Shown in pieces: positions 44,148-54,012 of a DNA stretch of 64,000 bases. The stretch covers positions 2,976,001 through 3,040,000 of the forward strand of contig CP050901.1 of the NCBI GenBank assembly GCA_050916095.1. The letters are read 5' to 3'. Below the pieces are notes generated by a model. It made no database searches and was not told where the DNA came from. It saw only the letters and a program-made list of their open reading frames with translations. Both the position numbers and the translations under genes were made by a program. The stretch's first letter is position 1, and each line of letters opens with the position of its first letter. Origin of the DNA: JANPCX01 sp050916095 (GTDB lineage: Bacteria; Pseudomonadota; Gammaproteobacteria; Burkholderiales; Burkholderiaceae_C).

Positions 44148-45497
44148 TCAGCGGCCATCGCGGTCACGGCCACGCTGGCCATCGCGCGAGCGAATATCTG
44201 GTGAACCTGCTGCGGTGGTTGAGCCTTCAGCTGAGCCCGGTTGCACAGGTGCAGGCAGCGCGACGGGGCCAGGGCCAGTTTGTTGAATCAATTTGTCCAG
44301 CGGGAGGTAGAGCAAATTGGAATTGCTGCGCGTATCCACCAACACCTTGCTGACGTTGGAGTAAACCTGGGTCATGGTGTCGATGTACATGCGGTCACGT
44401 GTGACGGCTGGGGCTTTCTGGTACTCGGTGAGCACACTGGCGAACCGCTGCGCATCACCTTCGGCTTGCGCCACCACGCGTGATTTGTAGCCTTCAGCTT
44501 CTTCCCGCAAACGGGCTGATGTACCTTGGGCTTTCGGGATCACATCATTGGCGTAGGCCTGGCCTTCGTTCTTGAGTCGCTCCCGGTCGGCAGTGGCTTT
44601 GAAGGCGTCATCAAAGGCAGCTTGTACCTGCTCGGGCGCTTGTACGTTTTGCACGTTGACATTGACGATAACGATGCCCGCTTTCAGCCGGTCCAACTGG
44701 TTTTGCACCGATTTCACCAACTCAATAGCGATGGCGTCGCGTTGCTCATAGAGCACGGAGTCCATCACGCTCTTGCCCACAATCTCTCGCACTGCGGACT
44801 CGGCAGCTTGCACCACAGCTTCAGCAGGGTTGCGGTTCTCAAACAGGAATTCGCGTGCGTCCTTCAGGCGGTACTGAACAGTAAAACGAATGTCAACGAT
44901 GTTTTCGTCTTGAGTCAGCATGGAAGAGTCACGCAGACCCGTGGCGGGCACCACCGCGTTACGGCCGACTTCCACCGAACGCAGTTGCGTCACTGGGACC
45001 GTTTCGTGGGCTTGGAAGGGATAGGGCATGCGCCACTTGAAGCCAGCGTCTGCGGTGTGGCTGTACTTGCCGAATGAGGTGACCACGGCCTGCTCGCCCT
45101 CTTGCACGATGAAGAAGCCGCTGCCCGCCCAAACCAACACCACGACACCGGCGATTAAACCCATGCCGATGCCGGCGCTTTTCATGTCGGGTTGGAAATT
45201 ACTCGGGCCGCCACCTTGGTCGGGGCCGTTGTGGCGCGGCGGCTGGTTACCACCTTGCCCACCAAACAAGCCGCCGAGCTTGCGGTTGAAGTCGCGCCAC
45301 AGTTCGTCCAGGTCGGGCGGGCCACCATCGCCTTTGTTGCCATTGTTCAAAATAGGCTCAGGCCGGCCCAGCAAAGCGCCAGGCAAAGCCAACAGCAATG
45401 CTTTGGCTGCGGCAGCAACGGCTGTCAGTCGACCAGAAAATCGCCAGGCTTGTGCGCTTTCGGGTGGCTGTGTCGAATACGGCGAATGTTGGCTCAT
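44148..45497 (-). CDS. hflK: HflK, SPFH-domain modulator of FtsH
   Basis: This 449-residue partner of HflC has an N-terminal Gly/Pro/Asn-rich cytoplasmic region (NNGNKGDGGPPDLDELWRDF). One membrane helix (about 110-130) leads into the SPFH domain starting FFIVQEGEQAVVTSFGKY. The motif VNVNVQNVQAPEQVQAAFDD and the coiled region LKNEGQAYANDVIPKAQGTS are typical. The C-terminal tail is rich in Arg/Asp. It lies between hflX and hflC. Confidence 0.96.
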   Translation of the reverse strand: MSQHSPYSTQPPESAQAWRFSGRLTAVAAAAKALLLALPGALLGRPEPILNNGNKGDGGPPDLDELWRDFNRKLGGLFGGQGGNQPPRHNGPDQGGGPSNFQPDMKSAGIGMGLIAGVVVLVWAGSGFFIVQEGEQAVVTSFGKYSHTADAGFKWRMPYPFQAHETVPVTQLRSVEVGRNAVVPATGLRDSSMLTQDENIVDIRFTVQYRLKDAREFLFENRNPAEAVVQAAESAVREIVGKSVMDSVLYEQRDAIAIELVKSVQNQLDRLKAGIVIVNVNVQNVQAPEQVQAAFDDAFKATADRERLKNEGQAYANDVIPKAQGTSARLREEAEGYKSRVVAQAEGDAQRFASVLTEYQKAPAVTRDRMYIDTMTQVYSNVSKVLVDTRSNSNLLYLPLDKLIQQTGPGPVALPAPVQPGSAEGSTTAAGSPDIRSRDGQRGRDRDGR

Positions 45498-45528
45498 GGT
45501 GTCGTTCTTCTAGGCTGAAGTTGTTTGG

Positions 45529-46818
45529 TCAAGCGGCTGCCGTAAGCGGCAAATCATCGGGAAAACCGGTTTCTTGAGGGAGTTCGGCTGCGGATTGGGT
45601 TGGGGAGTATGTGGAGACAGTGTCCGTCTCATTCAAGTGATCCCCGTCGGCTGCAGGGCTATAGCTTGCAGGGGCGGCTCCGATCTGCAACGCAATCAAG
45701 CCGCGCAGGTCATCCAGGCCAGTGCCTTGGGCCGCGCTGAGGAAAACACGTGGCATGGGCGCGCGACCGTCAACCGTGATCGCATCCACGCCCACCCTCG
45801 GTTGTTGGCTTTCTTGCAGCAAGTCGGCTTTGTTGTAGACCAAAATTTGTGGAATGTCCGCAGCGCCTATGCTGGCCAGCACCCGCTGGACTTCGGCCAT
45901 TTGCTCGGCCAAAGCGGGACTGGCAGCGTCGACCACATGCAAAAGCAGGTCAGCGTCAGCGGCCTCTTGCAGCGTGGCCTCAAAGGCTTCCACCAATTTG
46001 TGGGGCAAATCCCGAATAAACCCAACGGTGTCCGACAAACTGATGGACCGCACCGCTTCTTCCAGATACAGCTGGCGTGTGGTGGTGTCCAAGGTTGCAA
46101 AAAGCTGGTCGGCCGCATAGGTGCGCGCCTTGACCAAGGCATTAAACAACGTGGATTTGCCTGCATTGGTATAGCCCACCAAGGAGACTCGGAACGTTTG
46201 GTTGCGCTCGCGTGATTTGCGCTGCGTACTGCGCTGGCGTTTGACTTTGTCCAGCCGCTGCTTCACAGACTTGATGCGCTCGCCGATCATGCGGCGATCC
46301 AGCTCGATTTGCGCTTCGCCAGGACCGCCTCGGTTGCCGATGCCACCGCGCTGGCGCTCCAAATGGCTCCAGCGGCGAACCAGTCTTGTGGACAAGTACT
46401 GCAGACGCGCTAACTCGACTTGCAGTTTGCCTTCATGGCTTTGCGCGCGTGCACCGAAGATTTCCAGGATCAGCATGGTGCGATCGGCGACCGCCACGCC
46501 CAGGTGCCGCTCCAAGTTGCGCTGCTGCGCAGCAGACAGCGCCTGATCGAACAGCACCGCCTCAGCCTGGTGGGCTTGCACGAGCAGCTTGATTTCATCT
46601 GCCTTGCCCGAACCTACAAAAAGCGCCGCATCGGGCGCTTTTCGCTTGGCAATGACGCGGGCCACCGCCACATCACCGGCTGACTCGGCCAACAGGGCCA
46701 ACTCATCCAGGCTCGCGTCAAACCCCTGACCATGCACTTTGTTTTGCCCAAAATCAACACCCACCAAGATGGCGCGAGCCATGGCGGGTGCTTCGGTGAT
46801 TTCAGGGGCAGAACTCAA
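45529..46818 (-). CDS. hflX: Ribosome-associated GTPase HflX
   Basis: This 429-residue GTPase rescues stalled 70S ribosomes, especially under heat stress. The N-terminal HflX domain includes ARLQYLSTRLVRRWSHLERQ, then GGIGNRGGPGEAQIELDRR. The G domain has G1 GYTNAGKSTLFNAL, G3 DTVGF and G4 NKAD. The C-terminus is longer and more variable than in E. coli. It is 41 bp downstream of hfq, the conserved hfq-hflX-hflK-hflC order. Confidence 0.96.
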   Translation of the reverse strand: MSSAPEITEAPAMARAILVGVDFGQNKVHGQGFDASLDELALLAESAGDVAVARVIAKRKAPDAALFVGSGKADEIKLLVQAHQAEAVLFDQALSAAQQRNLERHLGVAVADRTMLILEIFGARAQSHEGKLQVELARLQYLSTRLVRRWSHLERQRGGIGNRGGPGEAQIELDRRMIGERIKSVKQRLDKVKRQRSTQRKSRERNQTFRVSLVGYTNAGKSTLFNALVKARTYAADQLFATLDTTTRQLYLEEAVRSISLSDTVGFIRDLPHKLVEAFEATLQEAADADLLLHVVDAASPALAEQMAEVQRVLASIGAADIPQILVYNKADLLQESQQPRVGVDAITVDGRAPMPRVFLSAAQGTGLDDLRGLIALQIGAAPASYSPAADGDHLNETDTVSTYSPTQSAAELPQETGFPDDLPLTAAA

Positions 46819-46859
46819 GGTCGTGCGGCACTGGCTTGGTGAGTCAAACGCAAACGGCT

Positions 46860-47105
46860 TCAGGCTGGGTCGGCCGACGCGTCATTGGCCTGGAAGTTCA
46901 CCGCACGGCCTGGCACGACGGTCGAGATCGCGTGTTTGTAGACCATTTGGGTCACGGTGTTGCGCAACAACACCACGTACTGGTCAAACGACTCGATGTG
47001 GCCTTGTAGCTTGATGCCGTTGACGAGGTAAATCGACACTGGAACGTGCTCTTTGCGCAGCAGGTTCAAGAAGGGGTCTTGGAGGAGTTGCCCTTTGTTA
47101 CTCAC
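46860..47105 (-). CDS. hfq: RNA chaperone Hfq
   Basis: This 81-residue hexameric Sm-like protein helps small RNAs pair with mRNA. Sm1 spans GQLLQDPFLNLLRKEHVPVS to FDQYVVLLRN, and Sm2 is MVYKHAISTVVP. It starts at a GTG (47105), with GGAG six bases upstream. The C-terminal tail after the Sm core is short. Confidence 0.97.
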   Translation of the reverse strand: MSNKGQLLQDPFLNLLRKEHVPVSIYLVNGIKLQGHIESFDQYVVLLRNTVTQMVYKHAISTVVPGRAVNFQANDASADPA

Positions 47106-47175
47106 GATATTCTCCGTGTTGAAAGTGAATCACGTTCGCACGTTAACACAGGGTTTCCCCAGGCGGGGAGACCTG

Positions 47176-48510
47176 TCACGTGTCCTTGTCCGTGAAGGGG
47201 TTGGAACCAGAGCGCATTTCAATGCGCAAGGGCGTGCCTGTGAGCTTGAAATGATCCCGAAAACGTCCTTCCAGGAAACGTTTATAGGTGTCGGTGACTT
47301 TGTCGAGCGAATTGCCGTGGATCACGATGATGGGTGGGTTCATGCCGCCCTGGTGGGCATACCGCATCTTGGGACGAAATACACCCGTTCGTTTGGGGGC
47401 TTGGTGCTCCACCGCTTCCAGTAGCAAACGCGTCAGCACCGGGGTGGGCATTTTCACCGTCGCCGATGCGTGTGCGTCAGCGATGGCTTTCCAGACCGGT
47501 CCCAACCCTTGGCGGCGTACCGCAGAAATATGCAAGATGGGAGCAAACTTCAAAAAGGCCAAACGCTGTTCTATCGAGCGCGCCAACTGTTCTTTTTGGT
47601 AGGCATCGACCGCATCCCATTTATTCACAGCCAACACCACAGCGCGTCCGCTGTCCAGGATGTAACCCGCGATGTGGGCGTCTTGGTCGCTGACCCCTTG
47701 GGTGGCATCCAACAACAGCAACACGACATTGGCGTCGGCGATGGCTTGCAAGGTTTTAACGACGGAGAATTTTTCTATCGCCTCAAACACCCTTCCCTTG
47801 CGGCGCAGACCTGCGGTGTCGATGAGTTGAAATTTTTGACCGTTGCGTTCAAAGGGAACACTGATGGCGTCACGTGTGGTGCCGGGCATGTCAAAGGCCA
47901 CCAAGCGCTCTTCACCCAACCAGGTGTTGATCAGCGTGCTCTTACCAACATTCGGGCGGCCTGCAACCGCCAAACGGATGGGCTTGTTCTCGTCGGCTTC
48001 ATCGCCCTCATCATCCCAGTCAAAGCCCTCCAAGGCAGCTTCCAGCAAGCTGCGTATGCCCTGGCCGTGAGCCGATGAGATCGGGTGAGGTGCACCCATG
48101 CCCAACTCGAAAAACTCGCCCAAATGAGGTGAATCGACCATGCCCTCAGCCTTGTTGGCAGCGAGCAGCACGGTTTTCCCCACGGTGCGCAGGTACTGGG
48201 CAATGTCATGGTCTTGACCCGACAGCCCGGCCCGCACGTCCACGACAAACACCACCACATCGGCTTCAGCAACCGCTTGGCGCGTTTGTTTGGCCATTTC
48301 TTTGACGATGCCGCTGGAGCAGTCGGGCTCAAAACCACCCGTGTCTACGACGATGAATTCTTTGTCGCCGAGTTTGCCGTCGCCATAGTGCCTGTCGCGG
48401 GTCAACCCAGCGAAGTCAGCCACGATGGCGTCGCGCGATTTGGTCATGCGGTTGAAAAGCGTGGACTTGCCCACATTCGGGCGGCCCACAATGGCGATCA
48501 CGGGTTTCAT
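47176..48510 (-). CDS. der: Ribosome biogenesis GTPase Der
   Basis: This 444-residue protein has two tandem GTPase domains, both starting with GRPNVGKSTL (about 8-17 and 184-193), and a C-terminal KH-like domain (GNSLDKVTDTYKRFLEGRFR). It is needed for 50S subunit maturation. The G4 motifs NKAEG and NKWD are present. It lies 60 bp downstream of bamB, as in many proteobacteria. Confidence 0.97.
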   Translation of the reverse strand: MKPVIAIVGRPNVGKSTLFNRMTKSRDAIVADFAGLTRDRHYGDGKLGDKEFIVVDTGGFEPDCSSGIVKEMAKQTRQAVAEADVVVFVVDVRAGLSGQDHDIAQYLRTVGKTVLLAANKAEGMVDSPHLGEFFELGMGAPHPISSAHGQGIRSLLEAALEGFDWDDEGDEADENKPIRLAVAGRPNVGKSTLINTWLGEERLVAFDMPGTTRDAISVPFERNGQKFQLIDTAGLRRKGRVFEAIEKFSVVKTLQAIADANVVLLLLDATQGVSDQDAHIAGYILDSGRAVVLAVNKWDAVDAYQKEQLARSIEQRLAFLKFAPILHISAVRRQGLGPVWKAIADAHASATVKMPTPVLTRLLLEAVEHQAPKRTGVFRPKMRYAHQGGMNPPIIVIHGNSLDKVTDTYKRFLEGRFRDHFKLTGTPLRIEMRSGSNPFTDKDT

Positions 48511-48570
48511 GGTTTCACTTCACAAAAGAAAACCGCTTATCAATCGACGACGCGAGGCCCGCAAGCGAAT

Positions 48571-49743
48571 TCAAAGCCGGAACGCAAACACACCACCATT
48601 TCGCGTCACAGCGACCAGCGTGGCATCGGCCGTCAAAGCCAATGTCTGAATGGGGCTGCCATCGGTGGGCAGACGAGCCTTGGTTTTGCCGCTGTCGCCG
48701 GCCAATAGGTGCACCGTGCCTTGGGCATCACCGAAAGCCACCGCATGAGGCAACATCACCGGCGCGGACACATCACGGTGCAAAAGCGCTTCGGTGGACC
48801 AAAGCACCTCGCCCGTGGCCGCACGCCAAGCCGTTACGCGGCTACTGGCATCAGCAGCCACAACAGTTTGCGCGTCCATCGTGATGCCCTGTGTGCCGCC
48901 GACATTGCGCGTCCACAACAAAGTGCCGCGAACAGCGTTCACGCAAGAGACTGCCGATTGAAACGCGCGCGCGCAGACAACGTCGCCCGCCCGACCCACC
49001 GGGCCCACCAGGTCGGCCAAGCGCTCAATTTCGTTGGTGCCGCGCGATGTTGCCAAAGGCAACTCCCAAGACACCGCGCCATTGGCCGGATCCAGTCCTG
49101 CCAACCGGGCACCCTGGCCCACCACCAAGGTGTTGCCTACGGCGAGCAACACCCCCGATTGACTCAAGGTCAGCGCATCACCCGGACGACGCACGGTCCA
49201 CAGCTTGGCACCTGTGGCCGCATCAAATGCATGCACGCTGCGGTCCGTGGCCAGAACAAACACACGCTCACCGGCCACCAATGGCCTTGTCACGACGCGG
49301 GAACCCAGCGTGTGGCTCCAAACAGTTCGCCCCGCCTCCAAGACGAACACCTGACCATCCCTTGTTGCCACGGCCGACCAGCGCCCATCAGAGCCCACAC
49401 CGGCGCTGAGTTTGCCCGCAGCACTGCCCCGCGTTAGCTCTTTGCCAGAAGCGGCATCCAAGGACACCACCGTGCCATCGTCACCCGCCAGGGTCAAATT
49501 GCCCCCCTGGATGGCAAGCGCGAGCGGAAAGCGAACCGACTCGAAGCGCTGACTCCAAACCAGCCGCGCGGAGGTGGCAACGCTGTTTCCGGCGATAGCT
49601 TCCAGCGGCCCTGGCTTCGGTTTGGCGGGCCCCCCGCAAGCCGCGAGCAAGGTCAACACGACGAGCCCGCAAGCCGCGACGCCCCAATTTCGCATGCTCT
49701 GTCGAATGGCGCGGCGTTTGGTTTGGCCGCAGCCAGCCATCAT
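48571..49743 (-). CDS. bamB: Outer-membrane protein assembly lipoprotein BamB
   Basis: This 390-residue lipoprotein of the BAM complex has a lipobox (VLTLLAACGG, Cys about 36) and an eight-bladed PQQ-type beta-propeller. Repeats are visible as LDAASGKELTRG, FDAATGAKLWTVRRPGDALT and LDPANGAVSWELPLA, among others. The first 15 residues before the signal core may be extra; ATG starts further in are possible. Its start overlaps the stop of the YfgM-like gene by four bases. Confidence 0.94.
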   Translation of the reverse strand: MMAGCGQTKRRAIRQSMRNWGVAACGLVVLTLLAACGGPAKPKPGPLEAIAGNSVATSARLVWSQRFESVRFPLALAIQGGNLTLAGDDGTVVSLDAASGKELTRGSAAGKLSAGVGSDGRWSAVATRDGQVFVLEAGRTVWSHTLGSRVVTRPLVAGERVFVLATDRSVHAFDAATGAKLWTVRRPGDALTLSQSGVLLAVGNTLVVGQGARLAGLDPANGAVSWELPLATSRGTNEIERLADLVGPVGRAGDVVCARAFQSAVSCVNAVRGTLLWTRNVGGTQGITMDAQTVVAADASSRVTAWRAATGEVLWSTEALLHRDVSAPVMLPHAVAFGDAQGTVHLLAGDSGKTKARLPTDGSPIQTLALTADATLVAVTRNGGVFAFRL

Positions 49744-50423
49744 GGTTTGGCACCCGAGGCTGCTTTCGGCGTCTCCGGAGGCGCGGCCAAGGCCGTCAAT
49801 TTGGCGTCAATCAAACGACGGTATTCCACCTTGGTGTCCATCAGGTCCCAAGCCTTGCGGTAAGCGGCAACGGCCAATTCAGGTTTGTTCTGCGCCAACA
49901 GAACATCACCACGACGGTCTGATACCAATGCAAGAAACTCAGGTGATGCGCCTTTTTCCGCTTCGTCGAGTTGCTTGGCAGCTTCATCCAGCTTTTTTTG
50001 ATCTAGCAAGATGGCCGCCAAACGCAAGCGCGCGAGGATGCGGTAGTCGGTCTCCACTGCACTTTCTGCAACCCAGGTCAAGGTGGTGTTGGCGGCGTCG
50101 AGTTGCCCTTTGTCGAACTGCACCTTGGCTGCGAGCAATCCGGCTTGTTGGGTGTAGGAGGTGCGTGGATAACGGGTCTTGAGATCGTTGAATACCAGCG
50201 CCGCTCGATCAGCATCGTTGTTGGTCGCGGCAAGCTCCAGTTCGTCGTACATGCTGCTGGCCTTGACCGCCTGGTCGCGCTGGTACCACTGCCATCCGTT
50301 CCATGCGGCCAGAGCCCCCAGCACAGCGATGAGAAGCAGCGTCACGAGGTTGCCCCAACGTTTCCAAAACGCCTTGAGTTGGTCGAGTTGTTCTTGTTCT
50401 TCGAGGTCGAGGTGGGTGGCCAT
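49740..50423 (-). CDS. YfgM-like tetratricopeptide membrane protein
   Basis: This 227-residue protein has a short cytoplasmic N-terminus (DLEEQEQLDQLKAFWKRWGN), one membrane helix (LVTLLLIAVLGALAAWNGW) and a periplasmic TPR_21 domain with helical repeats. In E. coli YfgM associates with PpiD and the SecYEG translocon. It sits in the conserved hisS-yfgM-bamB-der order and is coupled to bamB by a 4-bp overlap. Confidence 0.9.
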   Translation of the reverse strand: MATHLDLEEQEQLDQLKAFWKRWGNLVTLLLIAVLGALAAWNGWQWYQRDQAVKASSMYDELELAATNNDADRAALVFNDLKTRYPRTSYTQQAGLLAAKVQFDKGQLDAANTTLTWVAESAVETDYRILARLRLAAILLDQKKLDEAAKQLDEAEKGASPEFLALVSDRRGDVLLAQNKPELAVAAYRKAWDLMDTKVEYRRLIDAKLTALAAPPETPKAASGAKP

Positions 50424-50492
50424 GGTTCAAACGTGGTGGGCAAAGTAAAAAAACGTCAGCCAACAGGAGGCGACGCAACAAGAGAGGTGAGA

Positions 50493-51788
50493 TTATGCGT
50501 CGCGCAGCCCTGGACCCCAGGCGGCGACATCATGCAAAGGAAGGCAGCGCTGGGCGGCCTGCGCATCTCGCAGGTTCTTGACGGTGACTTCCCCACGTGC
50601 CAGTTCGTCGGGGCCAAACACCAAGGCATAGCGGGCGCCGCTGGCGTCGGCACGTTTGAACTGCGACTTCATGCTGGCCGGGCCGTCTTTTCCTGCGGGG
50701 TTCAAGGTCGCGGTCAACCCTTGGGTTCGCAATTCTTCGAGCAAGGCCATGGCTTGCGGTAATGCCTGCACCGTTGGCACCACGGCATACACGTCAGGCA
50801 TTTGCGGTGTGGGTCCACTGCCCACCGCTTCCAGTAAAAGCAAGAGGCGCTCAATGCCCAAGCCCCATCCCACGCCAGGTGCTGGCTTGCCGCCGAGCTG
50901 TTCGATCAGGGTGTCGTAACGCCCGCCACCACCGACCGCAAGCGGAGTTCCCAGCTTGTCGGTCACCCACTCGAAGACGGTGAGGTTGTAGTAGTCCATC
51001 CCACGAACCAGTCGAGGATTGATGCGGTATGGCAGCCCAGCGGCATCCAGCACTGCACGCACCGCGTTGAAATGTGCCAGCGAGGATTCGCCCAAAAAGG
51101 ACAACAACTGAGGAGCGGACTCCACCACGGCCTTCATCGCGGGATTTTTGCTATCCAGGATTCGCAGCGGGTTAGATTCCAGCCGACGACGTGCGTCTTC
51201 GTCGAGGACCTCCGAGTGGGCTTTGAAGTGCTCAATCAACGCGGCCCGGTACGCCAAACGTTCGTCCAGTTGGCCCAGGCTGTTGATCTCCAGCCACAGG
51301 TCGCGGCCTTCTTGCAGCCCGAGGTCTCGCCACAGGGCGCGGCACATGAGGATCAACTCGGCATCGACATCAGGGCCGTGAAAACCCAAAGCTTCGGCGC
51401 CCGCTTGGTGAAACTGCCGGTAGCGTCCTTTTTGCGGACGCTCGTGGCGAAACATCGGCCCCAGGTAATAAAGCCTCTTTCCGCCGTCGTAGAGCATGTT
51501 GTGTTCAACCGCCGCCCGCACCACGCCCGCCGTGCCCTCGGGCCGTAGCGTGAGCTGGTCGCCATTGAGGCGATCCTCGAAGGAGTACATCTCTTTCTCG
51601 ACGATGTCTGTGACCTCGCCCAAGCCCCTCACGAACAGCGCGGTGGGTTCTACCAAGGGCGTGCGCACATTGGCGTAACCATACCGTGCCATCACGCCAC
51701 GCACTTTGTCTTCAAACCATTCCCAACGCGCAGAGTCGGGCGGCAGGATGTCGTTCATGCCTTTGACGGCGCGCAGTATTTCAGCCAT
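50493..51788 (-). CDS. hisS: Histidyl-tRNA synthetase
   Basis: This 431-residue class II synthetase charges tRNA-His. It has motif 2 (YYLGPMFRHERPQKGRYRQF), the histidine-binding LVRGMDYYNLTVFEWV (HisA) and motif 3 (GVGWGLGIERLLLLLE). ATG 51788 gives the typical start MAEILRAVKGMNDILPPDS; the frame upstream to 51842 overlaps ispG and is discarded. HisZ at 41511 is a paralogue of this protein. Confidence 0.97.
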   Translation of the reverse strand: MAEILRAVKGMNDILPPDSARWEWFEDKVRGVMARYGYANVRTPLVEPTALFVRGLGEVTDIVEKEMYSFEDRLNGDQLTLRPEGTAGVVRAAVEHNMLYDGGKRLYYLGPMFRHERPQKGRYRQFHQAGAEALGFHGPDVDAELILMCRALWRDLGLQEGRDLWLEINSLGQLDERLAYRAALIEHFKAHSEVLDEDARRRLESNPLRILDSKNPAMKAVVESAPQLLSFLGESSLAHFNAVRAVLDAAGLPYRINPRLVRGMDYYNLTVFEWVTDKLGTPLAVGGGGRYDTLIEQLGGKPAPGVGWGLGIERLLLLLEAVGSGPTPQMPDVYAVVPTVQALPQAMALLEELRTQGLTATLNPAGKDGPASMKSQFKRADASGARYALVFGPDELARGEVTVKNLRDAQAAQRCLPLHDVAAWGPGLRDA

Positions 51789-51838
51789 AAAAAAAATAGG
51801 ATCGTCAGGAAAAAGAAGCGGCCCTATGCCGCAGATCT

Positions 51839-53122
51839 TCAAGGGGTTGTGGGTTCGGCGGCTGCGCCATAACGCTGCTCAATGTAGCGCTCGACCAGGG
51901 CCTGAAATTCCTGGGCAATGGACTCGCCTCGCAGGGTGAGTGCTTTCTCGCCATCAATGAACACGGGCGCTGCAGGAGCTTCGCCGGTCCCCGGCAAGCT
52001 GATGCCAATGTCAGCGTGTTTGCTTTCACCCGGACCATTGACGATGCAGCCCATCACGGCCACTTTCATCTTTTCAACGCCGGGGTAACGGGCGCGCCAA
52101 ACTGGCATTTGCAAACGCAGAAAGTCGTCGATTTGTTTGGCCAGCTCTTGGAAAGTGGTGCTGGTGGTACGGCCGCAGCCCGGGCAGGCCGTGACACTGG
52201 GGTTGAAGGAGCGCAGGCCCAGGGATTGCAGAATTTCCAGCGCCACCACCACTTCTTGCGTGCGGGCTTCGCCAGGCTGGGGGGTGAGCGACACCCGTAT
52301 CGTGTCGCCGATGCCTTCTTGCAGCAACACCGCCAAGGCGGTGCTCGAAGCCACTGTTCCCTTGGTGCCCATGCCGGCTTCGGTCAAACCCAAATGCAAG
52401 GCGTAGTCGCATCGCTGGGCCAGAGCACGGTAGACGGTGATCAAATCCTGCACGCCCGACATCTTGCAGGACAAGATGATCTGGTTGGCGGCCAAACCCA
52501 GGGCCTGTGCTTGCTGAGCCGAACTCAAGGCGGAATGAACGATGGCGCGGTACATCACCTGCTGCGGCTCGTGGGGCTGCGCCAGCTTGGCGTTGTCGTC
52601 CATCATTTGCATGAGCAGCTCTTGATCCAAGCTGCCCCAGTTCACGCCGATGCGAACGGCTTTGTCGTATTTGACGGCGGCCTCAATCATCTGGGCGAAC
52701 TGCTTGTCGCCTTTGTCGCCCTTGCCCACGTTACCGGGGTTGATGCGGTACTTGGACAAAGCTTCAGCACAGGCAGGCACCTCGGTGAGCAAGCGGTGGC
52801 CGTTGTAGTGGAAGTCGCCCACCAAAGGAGTGGCTATCCCCATGCGGTCAAGCTGATCGCGAATATGAGGTACAGCCTGCGCCGCCTCCAAGGTGTTCAC
52901 CGTGATGCGTACCATTTCTGAACCCGCTTGTGCGAGCTCCTTGACCTGGATAGCTGTGCCGATCACGTCCACGGTGTCGGTGTTGGTCATGGACTGCACA
53001 CGCACCGGTGCGTCACCACCCACAGTCACCACGTGGTCGCCCCAACGCACCAAGGCTTGGCGCGAGCGACGCGCGGCGGGCGCTGCTGGAGGAATGAAAT
53101 CGATGTCTTGACTCATGGTCAT
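51839..53122 (-). CDS. ispG: 4-hydroxy-3-methylbut-2-en-1-yl diphosphate synthase
   Basis: This 427-residue 4Fe-4S enzyme converts MEcPP to HMBPP late in the MEP pathway. The TIM-barrel part begins VRVQSMTNTDTVDV. The cluster Cys residues lie in TACPGCGRTT (two Cys) and MGCIVNGPGES (one Cys with the nearby Glu ligand). It starts six bp from the rodZ-like stop. The ATG at 53122 and one at 53116 are equally plausible. Confidence 0.96.
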   Translation of the reverse strand: MTMSQDIDFIPPAAPAARRSRQALVRWGDHVVTVGGDAPVRVQSMTNTDTVDVIGTAIQVKELAQAGSEMVRITVNTLEAAQAVPHIRDQLDRMGIATPLVGDFHYNGHRLLTEVPACAEALSKYRINPGNVGKGDKGDKQFAQMIEAAVKYDKAVRIGVNWGSLDQELLMQMMDDNAKLAQPHEPQQVMYRAIVHSALSSAQQAQALGLAANQIILSCKMSGVQDLITVYRALAQRCDYALHLGLTEAGMGTKGTVASSTALAVLLQEGIGDTIRVSLTPQPGEARTQEVVVALEILQSLGLRSFNPSVTACPGCGRTTSTTFQELAKQIDDFLRLQMPVWRARYPGVEKMKVAVMGCIVNGPGESKHADIGISLPGTGEAPAAPVFIDGEKALTLRGESIAQEFQALVERYIEQRYGAAAEPTTP

Positions 53123-53127
53123 GGTGC

Positions 53128-54012
53128 TTATTTCAATTCAATTCGGGCAACGTTGTCGCGTGTCGAAGGGGTTAAATCGACCAGCTCACCGCGAAAGCGC
53201 ACCGAGATGCTGGCGGCATTTCCAAGCTTGAGTCGTAACGGTAGCGTGCCGTCCAAGTTAACAACCTCACCCGCTAGAACCAAACGTGAAATCAAAGATT
53301 TGTTGCTTGCATCTTGCACCTCGACCCAGGCATTTTGATTCGGACGCAGTTCAAGCAAGGACACTCCGGGCAAAGGGCTCACACGAGGCGCTACCGGCGC
53401 AATAGCCGCAACCGCACCGCTGGCACCTTCTGCAGCCGGCAACAACTCAACAGGAGCTGGTTGGCCTTGGACCTCGGCCAAAGGCGCCGAGGCGATGGCT
53501 GGCGAGGGCAAGAGACTACCCTCCACGGCCACAGGTGAAGTACCCGCTTCGCCCGCTGGCCAGTGACCTGGGAAAAAATAAACCACGACAGCGCCGATGA
53601 GCACAATACCGGGAAGCAACCATTGCGGCTTCAAGACTTGTGACCATGGCCGACTCTCGGGACGACTTGGACGCCGCGCGTGGCCGGAACGGCTCGAGAA
53701 CGGCTCGTTGATACCGGCGTCCACGTGACCCAAGCCCATGTGGGTGACTTTGGGGATCAAATCCAGCACGGGTACTGGATCAATTTTCAGTGACCGACAA
53801 ACCGTCTGGGCCAAGGCACGAGCAAAAGTCAGGTCGAGCAATTCGTCATAACGATCTGCCTCCAGGAGCTCCAATGTTCGAGGTGGCACCTTGATCGACG
53901 TTGCCAATGCTGCAATATGCAAACCACGCGCCTGACGGGCTTGGCGCAACAACGAGCCCGCTGTCGGGCGTTCTGGTGACTCTTGGGCCGCTGGATTACT
54001 GACCTCAGTCAT
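53128..54012 (-). CDS. rodZ: RodZ-like cytoskeletal membrane protein
   Basis: This 294-residue protein has an N-terminal helix-turn-helix of the RodZ type (GSLLRQARQARGLHIAALAT). A Lys/Arg-rich juxtamembrane stretch and a single membrane helix (WLLPGIVLIGAVVVYFFPGH) follow. After an Ala/Pro-rich periplasmic linker it ends in a DUF4115 domain (LLELRPNQNAWVEVQDASN). RodZ links MreB filaments to the membrane. ATG 54012 overlaps the pilW stop by eight bases; the open frame to 54213 is a shadow. Confidence 0.85.
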   Translation of the reverse strand: MTEVSNPAAQESPERPTAGSLLRQARQARGLHIAALATSIKVPPRTLELLEADRYDELLDLTFARALAQTVCRSLKIDPVPVLDLIPKVTHMGLGHVDAGINEPFSSRSGHARRPSRPESRPWSQVLKPQWLLPGIVLIGAVVVYFFPGHWPAGEAGTSPVAVEGSLLPSPAIASAPLAEVQGQPAPVELLPAAEGASGAVAAIAPVAPRVSPLPGVSLLELRPNQNAWVEVQDASNKSLISRLVLAGEVVNLDGTLPLRLKLGNAASISVRFRGELVDLTPSTRDNVARIELK